From Anastrepha obliqua (lineage: Eukaryota > Arthropoda > Insecta > Diptera > Tephritidae), in assembly GCF_027943255.1 (NCBI RefSeq), contig NC_072896.1, forward strand, positions 64,622,501 through 64,686,500: DNA of 64,000 nt, written 5' to 3'. Below the pieces are notes generated by a model. It ran no database searches. It had not been told where the DNA came from and saw only the letters and a list, made by a program, of their open reading frames with translations. Position 1 is the first letter of the stretch, and each line of letters starts with the position of its first letter. Of this stretch, positions 1 to 8,823 are shown one piece after another. The position numbers and the translations under genes were made by a program.

Positions 1-3
1 CCG

Positions 4-3000
4 ATGATGCCTAACCGTGCCCATTTGATCCCAAAGTATGGACAATTTCAAAAAATCACAATTTTTACAAAATTTTTTTTTGTTTCCAATTTATATAATT
101 TAATTTAATTTAATATGTATATACTTAATATATATATAATTTAACTTTATTTATATAATTTATTTTAATTTAATAAAATTTTAATTAAAGAATTATATTG
201 TCTATTTAATGAGAGATGTTTTGGTGTAAGACGGATACAATTGCCTGTAGTGCTCAACAACTTGCAGTAAGTACTGTTTGTCTTCTTCATTATAAGTAAG
301 CGATCTGTTGTAGTCTGTGATCAATTTCAATGCTCTCTCTGCAGCGTGATTAACTACAGACAAATGCTGACAAATTCGTTTTCCCGCTATATAGTCTTCA
401 CTTTCTTGCCATGTCTGATTCCAAAAAACTTGTTTCAATTCCTAAGCGGGTAAAAAATGTTTTAGTTCTTGATGAAATAAAATCATTTATATTCTTGCTG
501 CCGTAAATCATTATTTCTGACATTGTTGCAACAACTCTCTTTGGAACAGCATCTTCCTTCTGGTTATCGCTAGTAATTGCTTCCACCATTTTTCGCTTAA
601 TATGTGAAGGAATTTGGTCATCAAAAAATGAAAGGCCAACCGCCTCTTCCGACAAATACCATAAATGATTTTTAATTTTATGTAAAAAGGCATTGGATAC
701 ATTCTTATCGAAATATACAATAACATCTTGAATGAGCTTAAGGTCATTTTGTGCAGCAGCTATTGGATCCACACAACGAAACCAATATGGAACGTAGATG
801 CAGGTCAAAAAAATACAAACGCTTCTTAGACTCTTTATCTCTGAAGTCGTTAACACGAATTGCTCGCGAAACAAAAACATTTTGTAGCAATATAGGCACT
901 TCGACATAAAACTTGCGTGTGATATTGCACCAGGTGACCGTACTTGTGAAAAATTTGGTACGTCTTCCCCAACAAAGAGCAGCGATAGTTGTAGTAATTC
1001 TTTATAATCGGCACGAGTGTGGTGACTATTTAATGCAGTTAGACAAAAATTCTTAAATATTTCCACTTCAGCTATTGTAAAGACTTTCCGAACTTCATTT
1101 TCCGATATTCCACTTTTGAATGACTTAGAATTAATGTTTTTCCAGCTGTTAGAGAAACGATTGAATAAGGGAACTTCCGGTGCTGATGATTTGCCAAAAT
1201 TTAGTTCGAACACTGCTTTGACTAGCAACTCACTAGCATGGTGACGACAGTGAAAGAAAAGTAGATTTCGGCCCAACCTTTTTTGAAGCAAGAACGCTGC
1301 TCCATTATTAACTCCCGTATTAGCAGCTGTTGTATCAAATGATACAATTTCCACTAAATCATCGAGCTTCTACTTGCACAAAAAATTATTTATTTCTGCA
1401 GCTATTGCATCTCTATTTGAACTTTCAATTTTTGGTATCCCCAGCAGTTTTTCCATATTTTCTCCTGTGACAACGAGAGACAATCTATCTTTCTTTTCTG
1501 TGCCTCGGATTTCTGCAAGCAGCTTCCCATCCCAGTGAAGGACAAAAACGTCGGGAATCTACAAACAAGTAAAAAGAAAGGTCAAGAATCCAAAATCTTA
1601 TAAACATATTCAGTAAAACCATTACATTGAATCCATTAATAATCTCTTGAGCTTGTCTGCGACGATAATCTCTCCTCATCGAATGTAATGTTGTTCGATT
1701 AAGAATTAAATCTTCCATTTTTATTGACGGCCTTCCATTAACACTTTGCATGGTATTTATGAAGGCAGCAACCGTTGCACTCACCAAATGCATGGCATCT
1801 CTTGTTGAGAGGTTACATTTGTCCATGCATGCAAGCATTCTATCATCAATAAAATTAATTTTTCCTCGATTTGCCTTTTTCGGCAGTAAATTAATGTTAC
1901 TTCCGTCTGTATCTTCGCCTTCATTCATATCTTTTGCTGCATTTTCTTCGCCAGCTAAAATATCCTTTTCAGCATCCTCGGTATCAGAGACTTCAAGAGG
2001 ATAATTAGCTTCAAATGGGATCAAATATTAAAAAAAAAGAACCAGTAAAGCTTAACTTTAATAAACTTACTATGAACTAAATGCTTTTCAACGCGCTTTC
2101 TTTCTTCTTCCATTCATTGCTCTTTGCGTTTTTCTTTTCTTGTGAGTACACAAGGCCCCATATATACTACCTGGACGTCCTCTATTTCTTTGGAGCAAAA
2201 GAAAGTCTTTATCTTCCTGCATTTTCATTATACCTAGGGCATCCATGGCTGCAATGTCAAATATGAAGTTTTCAATTTTTTCCTTAAACTCTGCTTCATT
2301 TTTACGACACTTCTCGTTAGGAGTCTTGGAAGGTTTTTGTAAATTTCTCCATTCCTCGTAAATTTTAGCTTTTTAGCGAATTTTAGCTTTTTTCCAAAAT
2401 TCAATCGTGGCACCAATCGTGTATTTCATACTGCTTTCCAAAGTCAAGTTTTCGTGCCTCATTTTGTAAAACAATAATTGGAGCACCTGTTTCATTGATG
2501 GCAACTTGGCCCCCAAAATAATACTTTCACATTCACCCACAAGAAATATTTTTTGCTCAGAACGTAATCTTTTTTTCGGAATGCCTGATAATGATTTTGA
2601 ACTCATTTTTTCACTAACTTTACTTTTGTACTATTAAACGCATAAGACAGCTGAAGCTGAATAAAAATGCAATGCCATAGCCTACCAATTCAAATATCGA
2701 GAAAAAATTCAAAACTTTTAGCGTATTCAGCGAACACAACAATTGATGAATTGTTTAGTGATCACCAAAGTGTTGATTATGAAACAAATTTTTATTTTTA
2801 TTATTATAGTGAAGTGTGAAAAATTATTTAAAAAGTACCTTTTCATAAAATTTAAAAATAATTATTTCATTTAGCAGCTGGCTCAACACACCGTTAATAA
2901 AACACAATTTCTATTACTCAACTGACGGTGACATATTTTCCACGTATCACTAATCTGTTATGTGTGCTGAAATCGCCTTTTGTCAGGTGGCTTTCGCGAT

Positions 3001-3171
3001 ATAAATTGGGCCATGCCGCAAAAAAGTAAACAAGATCATTAATTAAAATCGCATCACATCAATAAATATAAGATTCGAACAAAAAAATTGGAAACGAAAA
3101 AAATTAGTAAAAATTTTGATTTTTTCAAATTTTCCATACTTTGGGATCAAATAGGCACGGTTAGACATCAT
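4..3171 (-). mobile_element. DNA transposon with ~85-bp terminal inverted repeats, superfamily not assigned
   Basis: Positions 4-91 and 3087-3171 are near-perfect inverted copies of each other. Both ends share the core CTAACCGTGCC and then TTTGATCCCAAAGTATGG, reading inward. The interior carries one minus-strand spliced gene (see 202-2606) and AT-rich flanks. The left end lies at the window edge, so the target duplication cannot be read; the flanking trinucleotides do not match. A length of about 3.2 kb with one gene is normal for a cut-and-paste element. I do not recognise the TIR as hAT, Tc1, piggyBac or P. Confidence 0.85.
202..2606 (-). pseudogene. transposase-like gene of the 1-3171 element, multi-exon, lightly damaged
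   Basis: The start is at 2606 (MSSKSLSGIPKKRLRSEQ). It continues through a segment around 2266-2100 containing FIFDIAAMDALGIMKMQED, then the 2024-1626 exon. A 67-base intron (1559-1625, GT..AG) joins IINGFN to IPDVFVLHWDGKLLAE. The long C-terminal exon then carries FDTTAANTG and LFFHCRHHASELLV. Damage: a TAG around 1369-1371, an indel near 2370-2400 inside a short AT-rich direct repeat, and a frame change near 410. After that frame change the C-terminus runs on to 202 (AERALKLITDYN, KQYLLQVVEHYRQ). From memory, proteins with the FDTTA and CRHH motifs are widespread as uncharacterised insect and crustacean proteins. Position inside TIRs makes a transposase the likely role. The catalytic residues are not established. 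Confidence 0.7.
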
Positions 3172-3175
3172 TGGA

Positions 3176-3985
3176 TCGGGCTGAAAAAATATACCGTTCT
3201 TTATTGCATCTAACCTCATTTTTAACGACCCGAAAACTTTTGGACTTTCAATTTTTATTTTTCTCCATACAAGCTACGGCCAGTCTAATATACATATATC
3301 ACCAAATGATATCAACTCGCACGAGGTATTTGCTTACCGTTACATAGATCCTGGCAGGATCGCCAATTAAATTTGTAGCACGAGCGAGCGTAAAAAAAAA
3401 TAAAATACTCGCATTCCAACTCAGACTTGAAGTGAAGTTTTTGTTATTTAATTTTCTCTTTTATACAATATTTGTGCCTATGCTATCCTTAACAAATAAT
3501 TGTTTACTTTAAATATTTCAAAACTGGAGGAGCTTATAATTAAATTTTTACTTATCCTGGTTTTAACATTTTTTTATCTTATATGTATATCCTATTTCAT
3601 CATCATACAACTTGTGCTTATGCAAGCTTTAATACTTATTGATCTTACATATATTACATATTTGCCATCAAGCAGCTTACCAAAGTAAAACATTGTTTAC
3701 TGGGACTTTTGTATATATTTGCCGTTGTGCGACTTACCAGAGTAGGGTATTAACTTATATACATGTATGTATGTACACAAGATGAATTAGAAAGTAGAAG
3801 GCGAAAAGGAAATAATAAACACTGTCAAAATTCGAAAAACAAACATTAATTAAAACTTTATTTTAAATTATTTGGTTTTAATTGAATTTATTATTTATTA
3901 TTATAAATAATGATAAATATATAAATCTCGTCACTTTTCTATTAACGTAAAAACGAACTGTTCTCATTAGTTATTTATATATATA
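3176..3985. other. gene-free spacer with possible LTR-element primer-binding site
   Basis: No coding frame is convincing. At about 3347-3366 the plus strand reads TCCTGGCAGGATCGCCA, which is the expected 3' end of a fly tRNA-Arg(ACG) including its CCA. Its complement on the minus strand would be a retrotransposon primer-binding site, with the LTR lying to the right (about 3370-3830). No matching second LTR was found. The rest is AT-rich, with a weak internal repeat near 3660-3750 (TTTGCCATCAAGCAGCTTAC and a diverged copy). Confidence 0.35.
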
Positions 3986-4296
3986 TAATTGGCGCGTACA
4001 CCCTTTTTGGGTGTTTGGCCGAGTTCCTCCTCCTATTTGTGGCGGGCGTCTTGATGTTGTTCCATAAATGGAGGGACCTACAGTTTCAAGCCGACTCCGA
4101 ACGGCAGATATTTTTATGAGGAGCTTTTTCATGGCAGAAATACACTGGGAGGTTTGCCATTGCCTGCCGAGGGGCGACCGCTATTAGAAAAATGTTTTTA
4201 TTAATTTTGGAGTTTCACCGAGATTCGAACCTACGTTCTCTCTATGAATTCCGAATGAAAGTCACGCACCAACACATTCGGCTACGGCGGCCGCCA
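3986..4296 (-). mobile_element. tRNA-derived SINE, full length
   Basis: On the minus strand the element begins GGCGGCCGCCGTAGCCGAAT with a tRNA-like head. An A box lies in GTAGCCGAATG and a B box in GGTTCGAATCTCGG. A conserved body follows (CTAATAGCGGTCGCCCCTCG, GCAGGCAATGGCAAACCTCC, CGTTCGGAGTCGGCTTGAAA), ending in an (AT)n tail. Several other copies in this window share the same body. Confidence 0.85.
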
Positions 4297-4539
4297 TGAT
4301 ACGGTCTATAATTTCTGACTAATTCCTGTAAAACCTGCATGCATGTGATTCGTTAGCTTCTTTTATTTACTTCACAGCTGTACAAATTTCCAAGCATCCC
4401 AAATAGCTCAAATATTTAAGGTGTTAGTGGCAGCACCAGCTAAATAATACTATTCCCATCAGCTGTTCCTACGTCATCAACTGTTCCTACAGATGTGTGC
4501 ACATTCACATAAAGGACGGTAAAGTAAATTGATGTCAAG

Positions 4540-4959
4540 ATGAATCTGCAAACGGGGGTAAAAAAGGTATTTGATCCGAAGAACCCTCACGATTTAGGTA
4601 AGTATTTCAAAACATTCGTTAAGCTGTTTAAAATCTATTTGCACCTACTTCCAGGGGACCCAGACGATAAGTCCTTACGGAAAGTGGAAATCGAAGTTTT
4701 AATACCGAAAATCATGCGGGAACGTGCAAAAGAAACTCACTGCAGTAAGGAAGTGAAGGAATTTGAAGCGTGCTGTAAAGCAAACAGTATACTGATGGTT
4801 TTCACATGCCGGAATGAAAATTCTTCACTGAAATCATGTTTGACGAAATGGTACCAGAATGAAGATTTTAAAGCAGAATGCAAAAAAATCTATCTGGAGG
4901 AACGTTCAGAATACCGCCGTACTGGAATCCCCAAAAAACACCGCATACAAAAAATGTAA
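4540..4959 (+). CDS. Cmc1: COX assembly mitochondrial protein homologue (Cmc1-like, CHCH domain)
   Basis: Two exons, 4540-4597 and 4655-4959. The 57-base intron (GTAAGT..TTCCAG) is a multiple of three and open, so the unspliced frame of 139 residues is also uninterrupted. Splicing gives 120 residues and joins HDLG to DPDDKSLRKVE, which matches the family layout. The CHCH region has twin CX9C spacing: HCSKEVKEFEACC, then FTCRNENSSLKSCLTKWYQ. A basic tail follows (YRRTGIPKKHR). Family members bind copper in the mitochondrial intermembrane space and help mature cytochrome c oxidase. The start has a good insect context (CAAG before ATG). The gene ends 7 bases from the converging Sen2 gene. Close CHCH relatives of the Cmc family cannot be fully excluded. 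Confidence 0.8.
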   Translation: MNLQTGVKKVFDPKNPHDLGKYFKTFVKLFKIYLHLLPGDPDDKSLRKVEIEVLIPKIMRERAKETHCSKEVKEFEACCKANSILMVFTCRNENSSLKSCLTKWYQNEDFKAECKKIYLEERSEYRRTGIPKKHRIQKM

Positions 4960-4966
4960 ATTATAT

Positions 4967-5727
4967 TTATTTTAACTTATAGCTTTGTACATATGAAGTG
5001 CTGTTGAACCGACGAATTATGGTTTCTGAAACTCTGAATTGTCTTATATCAAAAATTGTGCCGAGGGTTACGACATTTGGTTTTGAGATTTCTAACAGCA
5101 ATATATCTTTATCCGACGTTTCAGCGATGCGTTGAATTCCTTTAAGATCTATTGTTGTAATGTTAGTTTCAGGTGTAGGTCGGACAAATATAATGAAGCT
5201 TGCGTGGTTAAAGCGCGGACCTTTTTTATAAATCACTGCAATGAAACTAATAAATTGACGGTAGAAACGGTTATCGAAAACTTACAGAAATTGCCACCAA
5301 ATTTTATTCCACTTTTTATTACCCATCCCTTAGCTTTTAGATACAGGTAGGCAGCGAGGCATTCCAAGAAATTCGGATTGATTTCCTTTGCTAAAGTAAC
5401 GAACTGTCGCCACTGAACTTCCCTGCCTTTCCAATCATGAATAAATAAAACTCTAACGTAATACGATAAAAAACACGACTCTTCCAATTCCAGTGTGAGG
5501 CATTCGTTACCGTCGATGTTGTCTTTGCTGACTACATTTGGCGCTCCTTTAGATTTGCTGCCTTTTCCATAATAACCATTCTCGTACAATAGTTTAATAC
5601 CTGTGGAGCTGTATACTTCAACAGAAATGCCGGTAAACATTCCTTTTACTACACATCCATCAGGAAAAGGTTGGCCATTTTTTTTGTTAATATCTTTCTT
5701 TCGTTTTATAATTGGTGTGAAAAGCAT
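4967..5727 (-). CDS. Tsen2: tRNA-splicing endonuclease subunit Sen2
   Basis: Exon 1 is 5286-5727 and exon 2 is 4967-5235. The 50-base intron has GTAAGT and TTGCAG borders and joins GGNF to LIYKKGPRF. The product is 236 residues. I chose the Met at 5727 (MLFTPIIKRKK) because basic residues and then PFP are usual at Sen2 N-termini; an in-frame Met at 5775 is possible. The N-terminal region carries YENGYYGKG. The C-terminal nuclease fold carries LKAKGWVIKSGIKFGGNF. The presumed catalytic triad is Tyr of LIYKKG, His of FNHASF and Lys of TSDKDI. Sen2 cuts the 5' splice site of intron-containing pre-tRNAs in the SEN complex. Most Sen2 proteins have Tyr before the catalytic His (FYH); here it is Asn. 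The protein is short compared with the human one, lacking the long acidic insert. Confidence 0.85.
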
Positions 5728-5779
5728 GATCACTTCACTTGATATATGCACTTGCAGCAAAACGACACCATACAATGCA

Positions 5780-6185
5780 CGCTTATCATGACTGAATGAA
5801 TTATCTAAATAGGAATAGTAATTAAATTTGTCGAGTTATTTTATGCGAAGTCCGAAATTCTATAATTAAATCCAAACAACATACCATCAGTAATACATTT
5901 GAACAACAAAAACATTTACATGCATCAAAATCAGCCGATAACACCCCGAGGCAAACCACGGTATACAGAAGGTGGCGCCTTCCGAAAAGTGCTACTTTAA
6001 ATTACGCGATTTTGACAATCGATAACTTAATATCTTCAAATATATATTCAGTGGATGGCTTGGTAACATTTTATTTTAAGATTTGTTATTTTTAAATTAA
6101 ATAAACTATGTAATAAAAACGAAGTGCCGCGTAAAATTGTAAAACTGAATCACAGAAATACTTTCAAATGCAGTTTTTTTACCGA
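5780..6185. other. upstream region of Sen2 and AT-rich spacer
   Basis: This contains the presumed promoter of the minus-strand Sen2 gene (about 5730-5960). No coding frame, RNA gene or repeat border was recognised. Confidence 0.4.
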
Positions 6186-6189
6186 TGAC

Positions 6190-6375
6190 GAAATTGCGTC
6201 TTCCGTTCACCGGTCGTCTTCGTCTAGCTCATCTAACGGTAGGCCCAGAAAACTATCTGTTTCGACGGGTTGGGTCCAGGGGGAGAGGGGTGTTAGATGA
6301 GTGGGTTTGCTGGCGGATGTGAAAAGGTGGTTAGTGTCGAGCGGGGTGCCTTCACATGCCGGACACATGTTTAGT
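6190..6375 (-). mobile_element. 3' end of a Jockey-type LINE
   Basis: The minus strand encodes a truncated cysteine/histidine C-terminus ([16 protein letters not shown]) ending in [13 protein letters not shown] and stop. It is a close copy of the plus-strand element end at 13270-13808, so the two belong to one family. It is 5'-truncated and carries one indel (the second Cys of the C/H motif has become Ser). Confidence 0.75.
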
Positions 6376-6469
6376 ATCTTCTTCTTAATCGGCGTATCAA
6401 TGCTGGATGTTCGCGATTACATACAAACGTTATTTTGATCTTAGTCGTATCATATTTTTAACGATGTCT

Positions 6470-7020
6470 TGAAATGTGTGTATCTTTCTCGCTGCCACTG
6501 TTAGTTCGACTATTGTTCTGAGACCTTCCCACTTCTTGATATTGTTGAGCCACGTCATTATCTTCCTACCAATTCCTCTTTGTCAATTTTAAAATTTTTT
6601 CTTATATCAGCAGTTTTAAAAGATCATAATTGTCACTTTATGTTTTCTTTTTAAGTCCGTTGGCATGTTTCTAGAGGTTTGCATTCTATCATTTGATGTT
6701 TTGTCAGTCCAGCTTATTGTCATCATTTTTCTATAGCACCACATTTCGAAGGCTTCTGGTTGGTGTATACTTACGTCAAGTCTTCGCATCCATATAAGAG
6801 TATTGTCCATACATAACATTTCCAAATCTTGTCTTTAATTCAATTGGTATGTCCCGGCGTGTCAGTATTTTTTTAATCTTCATGAAGGCCGCTCTAGCCA
6901 TTTCTACTCTGCCTCTCATTTCATGATCATGATCCCTTTGCTCATTCAGCCATACTCCTAGATATTTGAAGTTCTTTACTTTCTCTAAATTTTGCAGGTA
7001 ATCTGCCATATGTGAACGGG
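6470..7020 (-). pseudogene. LINE reverse transcriptase C-terminus, frameshifted
   Basis: The minus strand reads LEKVKNFKYLGVWLNEQ (7009 onward) and then, in a second frame, QPEAFEMWCYRKMMTISWTD. This is the region after the catalytic palm in RTE/CR1-type LINE polymerases. The frame breaks at about 6800, and no YADD box is left in this piece. Confidence 0.7.
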
Positions 7021-7048
7021 TAGATTAATTTGGTGGAATTATAGGTGA

Positions 7049-7630
7049 TTAATGCATATGTGAACGTATTATTATTTTGTTAGTAGTATTATTCCAGCAT
7101 TCAATCGGATTTTCACCAGTATTGCAGCTTGTCAATAATTCATTCAGTTTGTTTTGGAAGTCATTTCTAATATCGTCGTTTTCCAATTTTTGTATATCGA
7201 TATGTGATTTTTTCTGTTTTGTTTTCCGTTCCATTTTTTCCATCCAATACTGACATTTTTCAATTTTTAGGACGCTCGAGAAATATTCTTTACCCACTTC
7301 CAGTATGGCATTGAAATACGTTTTATTAGTTTTTTGGACAGCGTATTCTTTCAAGACCTTTATTTCTCCTTGCTCCATACATTTGTTTTGCTTCTTTGAA
7401 CATTCTAATAAATCTTTATTGTTATTTTCGAAAGATATACCAGTTATCATCAGTTTTGGCTTAAGTGGTTGGGGGATCTTAATCTCATATTGGTCACTTA
7501 TATTTTTTTCCATTATTGCTTTAATTTTATTTCTTTCCTCATTATTTACACTATTAATTATCATAGTACCATTTTGACGTGGTTTTACGTCAGAGATACT
7601 TAGCTCTTTAGGGTTAATTTTATTATTCAA
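7049..7630 (-). pseudogene. LINE ORF1 (gag-like) fragment
   Basis: This 193-residue minus-strand frame has SISDVKPRQNGTMIINS and KPKLMITGISFENN, typical of LINE ORF1 proteins just before the zinc knuckles. The knuckles are missing. The C-terminal part (IQKLENDDIRNDFQNKLNE) resembles the linker between endonuclease and polymerase in ORF2. It therefore looks like an internal deletion joining ORF1 to ORF2. It is probably part of the same insertion as 6470-7020. Confidence 0.55.
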
Positions 7631-7639
7631 GTCTGGTTT

Positions 7640-8800
7640 TGTTTTATCACGTGTTTATTTTTTTTTTTGGTTTGACTATAATGGTATGTGCATATGTGTA
7701 TATGTGCTTTTGCTTTTTTCCACTACCAATGTTTTGATTTCTTTACATAGTTTTTCGCTCTCTCTACCCGACGTGTCAGTTGCTCTTTCATTTATTCCGC
7801 TACCTTTTTTACTTTTGTTATATCTTCAACATTATGTTTGTCGGATTTGTCTGTCGGATTTTTGGATTCGCCAATTTTTGTTGAGTTTCCCTTCCATCGA
7901 TTGTAACAGTTATACCATCTCTCTTTTGTTTATTTTTAGTGTATCTTCAAAGTCACTCTTATATTCTTTTAGGTACATATATATATAATTTTTATTGACG
8001 CTCTCCTGAATAAAACGTATGACTACATCAACATTTTGGATGTATGTATGTAACGCACATTTCTCCGTGGGATGTGTTCCAATTATGGTTGCTTTGTACC
8101 TGAAAGCTGCCGTTGCTTGCTACTTAGTTTTAACCGATTTTAATAACTTAGTTTAACGTGAGCAATTAAAAATCGCAAAAATTTTGTTCGCCACCGATAC
8201 GGAGTCTCTGTCTCAAGTTTGTTTCAATGTGAATATATAATATTTGAATTCTGATATCACCAATTTAACTATTTTTTCGCAGAGCGATTCGAAACACGTC
8301 CAAGACGTGCAGTTTTTATGCGGATGGCACCATGGTAACAACGTGTGTGTGTAAAATTTCTTGTGTTTGGCAGTATTGTATATGTATGGGCTACTGCTGC
8401 TAGCTATTCAACATTTTATTTTTCAATTTAAGCCCAGACTCATATGACTATATTTCAAGTAATAGTTCTCCTTTTAGAGGTGTAATTGAACTTGTATAGA
8501 TTTCACCTTCCTTCCATATTTTATAAATTTGGCGACAATAATAAAAAATTATGTGTACACGAACATGGCTTCCGTTAATATCAAAATTCCTCAATTTCGC
8601 TTGGTTCGCAAGAAGTACGAAACCCATTAGAATATAAATGTCATCTTTTCGAATAGTACTATTACACTGCAACCCTTATTCTGAGTCTTGTGACTTTTGT
8701 CAGCTGAATTTTTGGTCATAGCAGCACCTAAATAAGTGAAAATTTGTGCGGAAAGTTCTTTAAAATTGATCATTTTGATTCACTGTGCTTAATTAATTTC
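7640..8800. other. AT-rich spacer upstream of VhaSFD
   Basis: No recognised gene. A 74-codon minus-strand frame at 8448-8672 has no known motif and its upstream frame is closed, so I do not call it. The region just before 8824 (about 8700-8823) is the likely promoter and 5' leader of VhaSFD. Confidence 0.4.
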
Positions 8801-8823
8801 TTAAGTGAACAAAAATAAGCAAA

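Noticed and set aside
1750..2004. Plus-strand frame of 84 codons
   Set aside because: Shadow of the minus-strand transposase exon.
4200..4296. Possible tRNA gene (A and B boxes)
   Set aside because: The boxes belong to the SINE head. Arms do not close into a cloverleaf and the same sequence recurs with the SINE body.
8448..8672. 74-codon minus-strand frame close to the VhaSFD promoter
   Set aside because: No known motif, no acceptor or start context that decides it, and the frame upstream is closed. It could be chance in AT-rich DNA.
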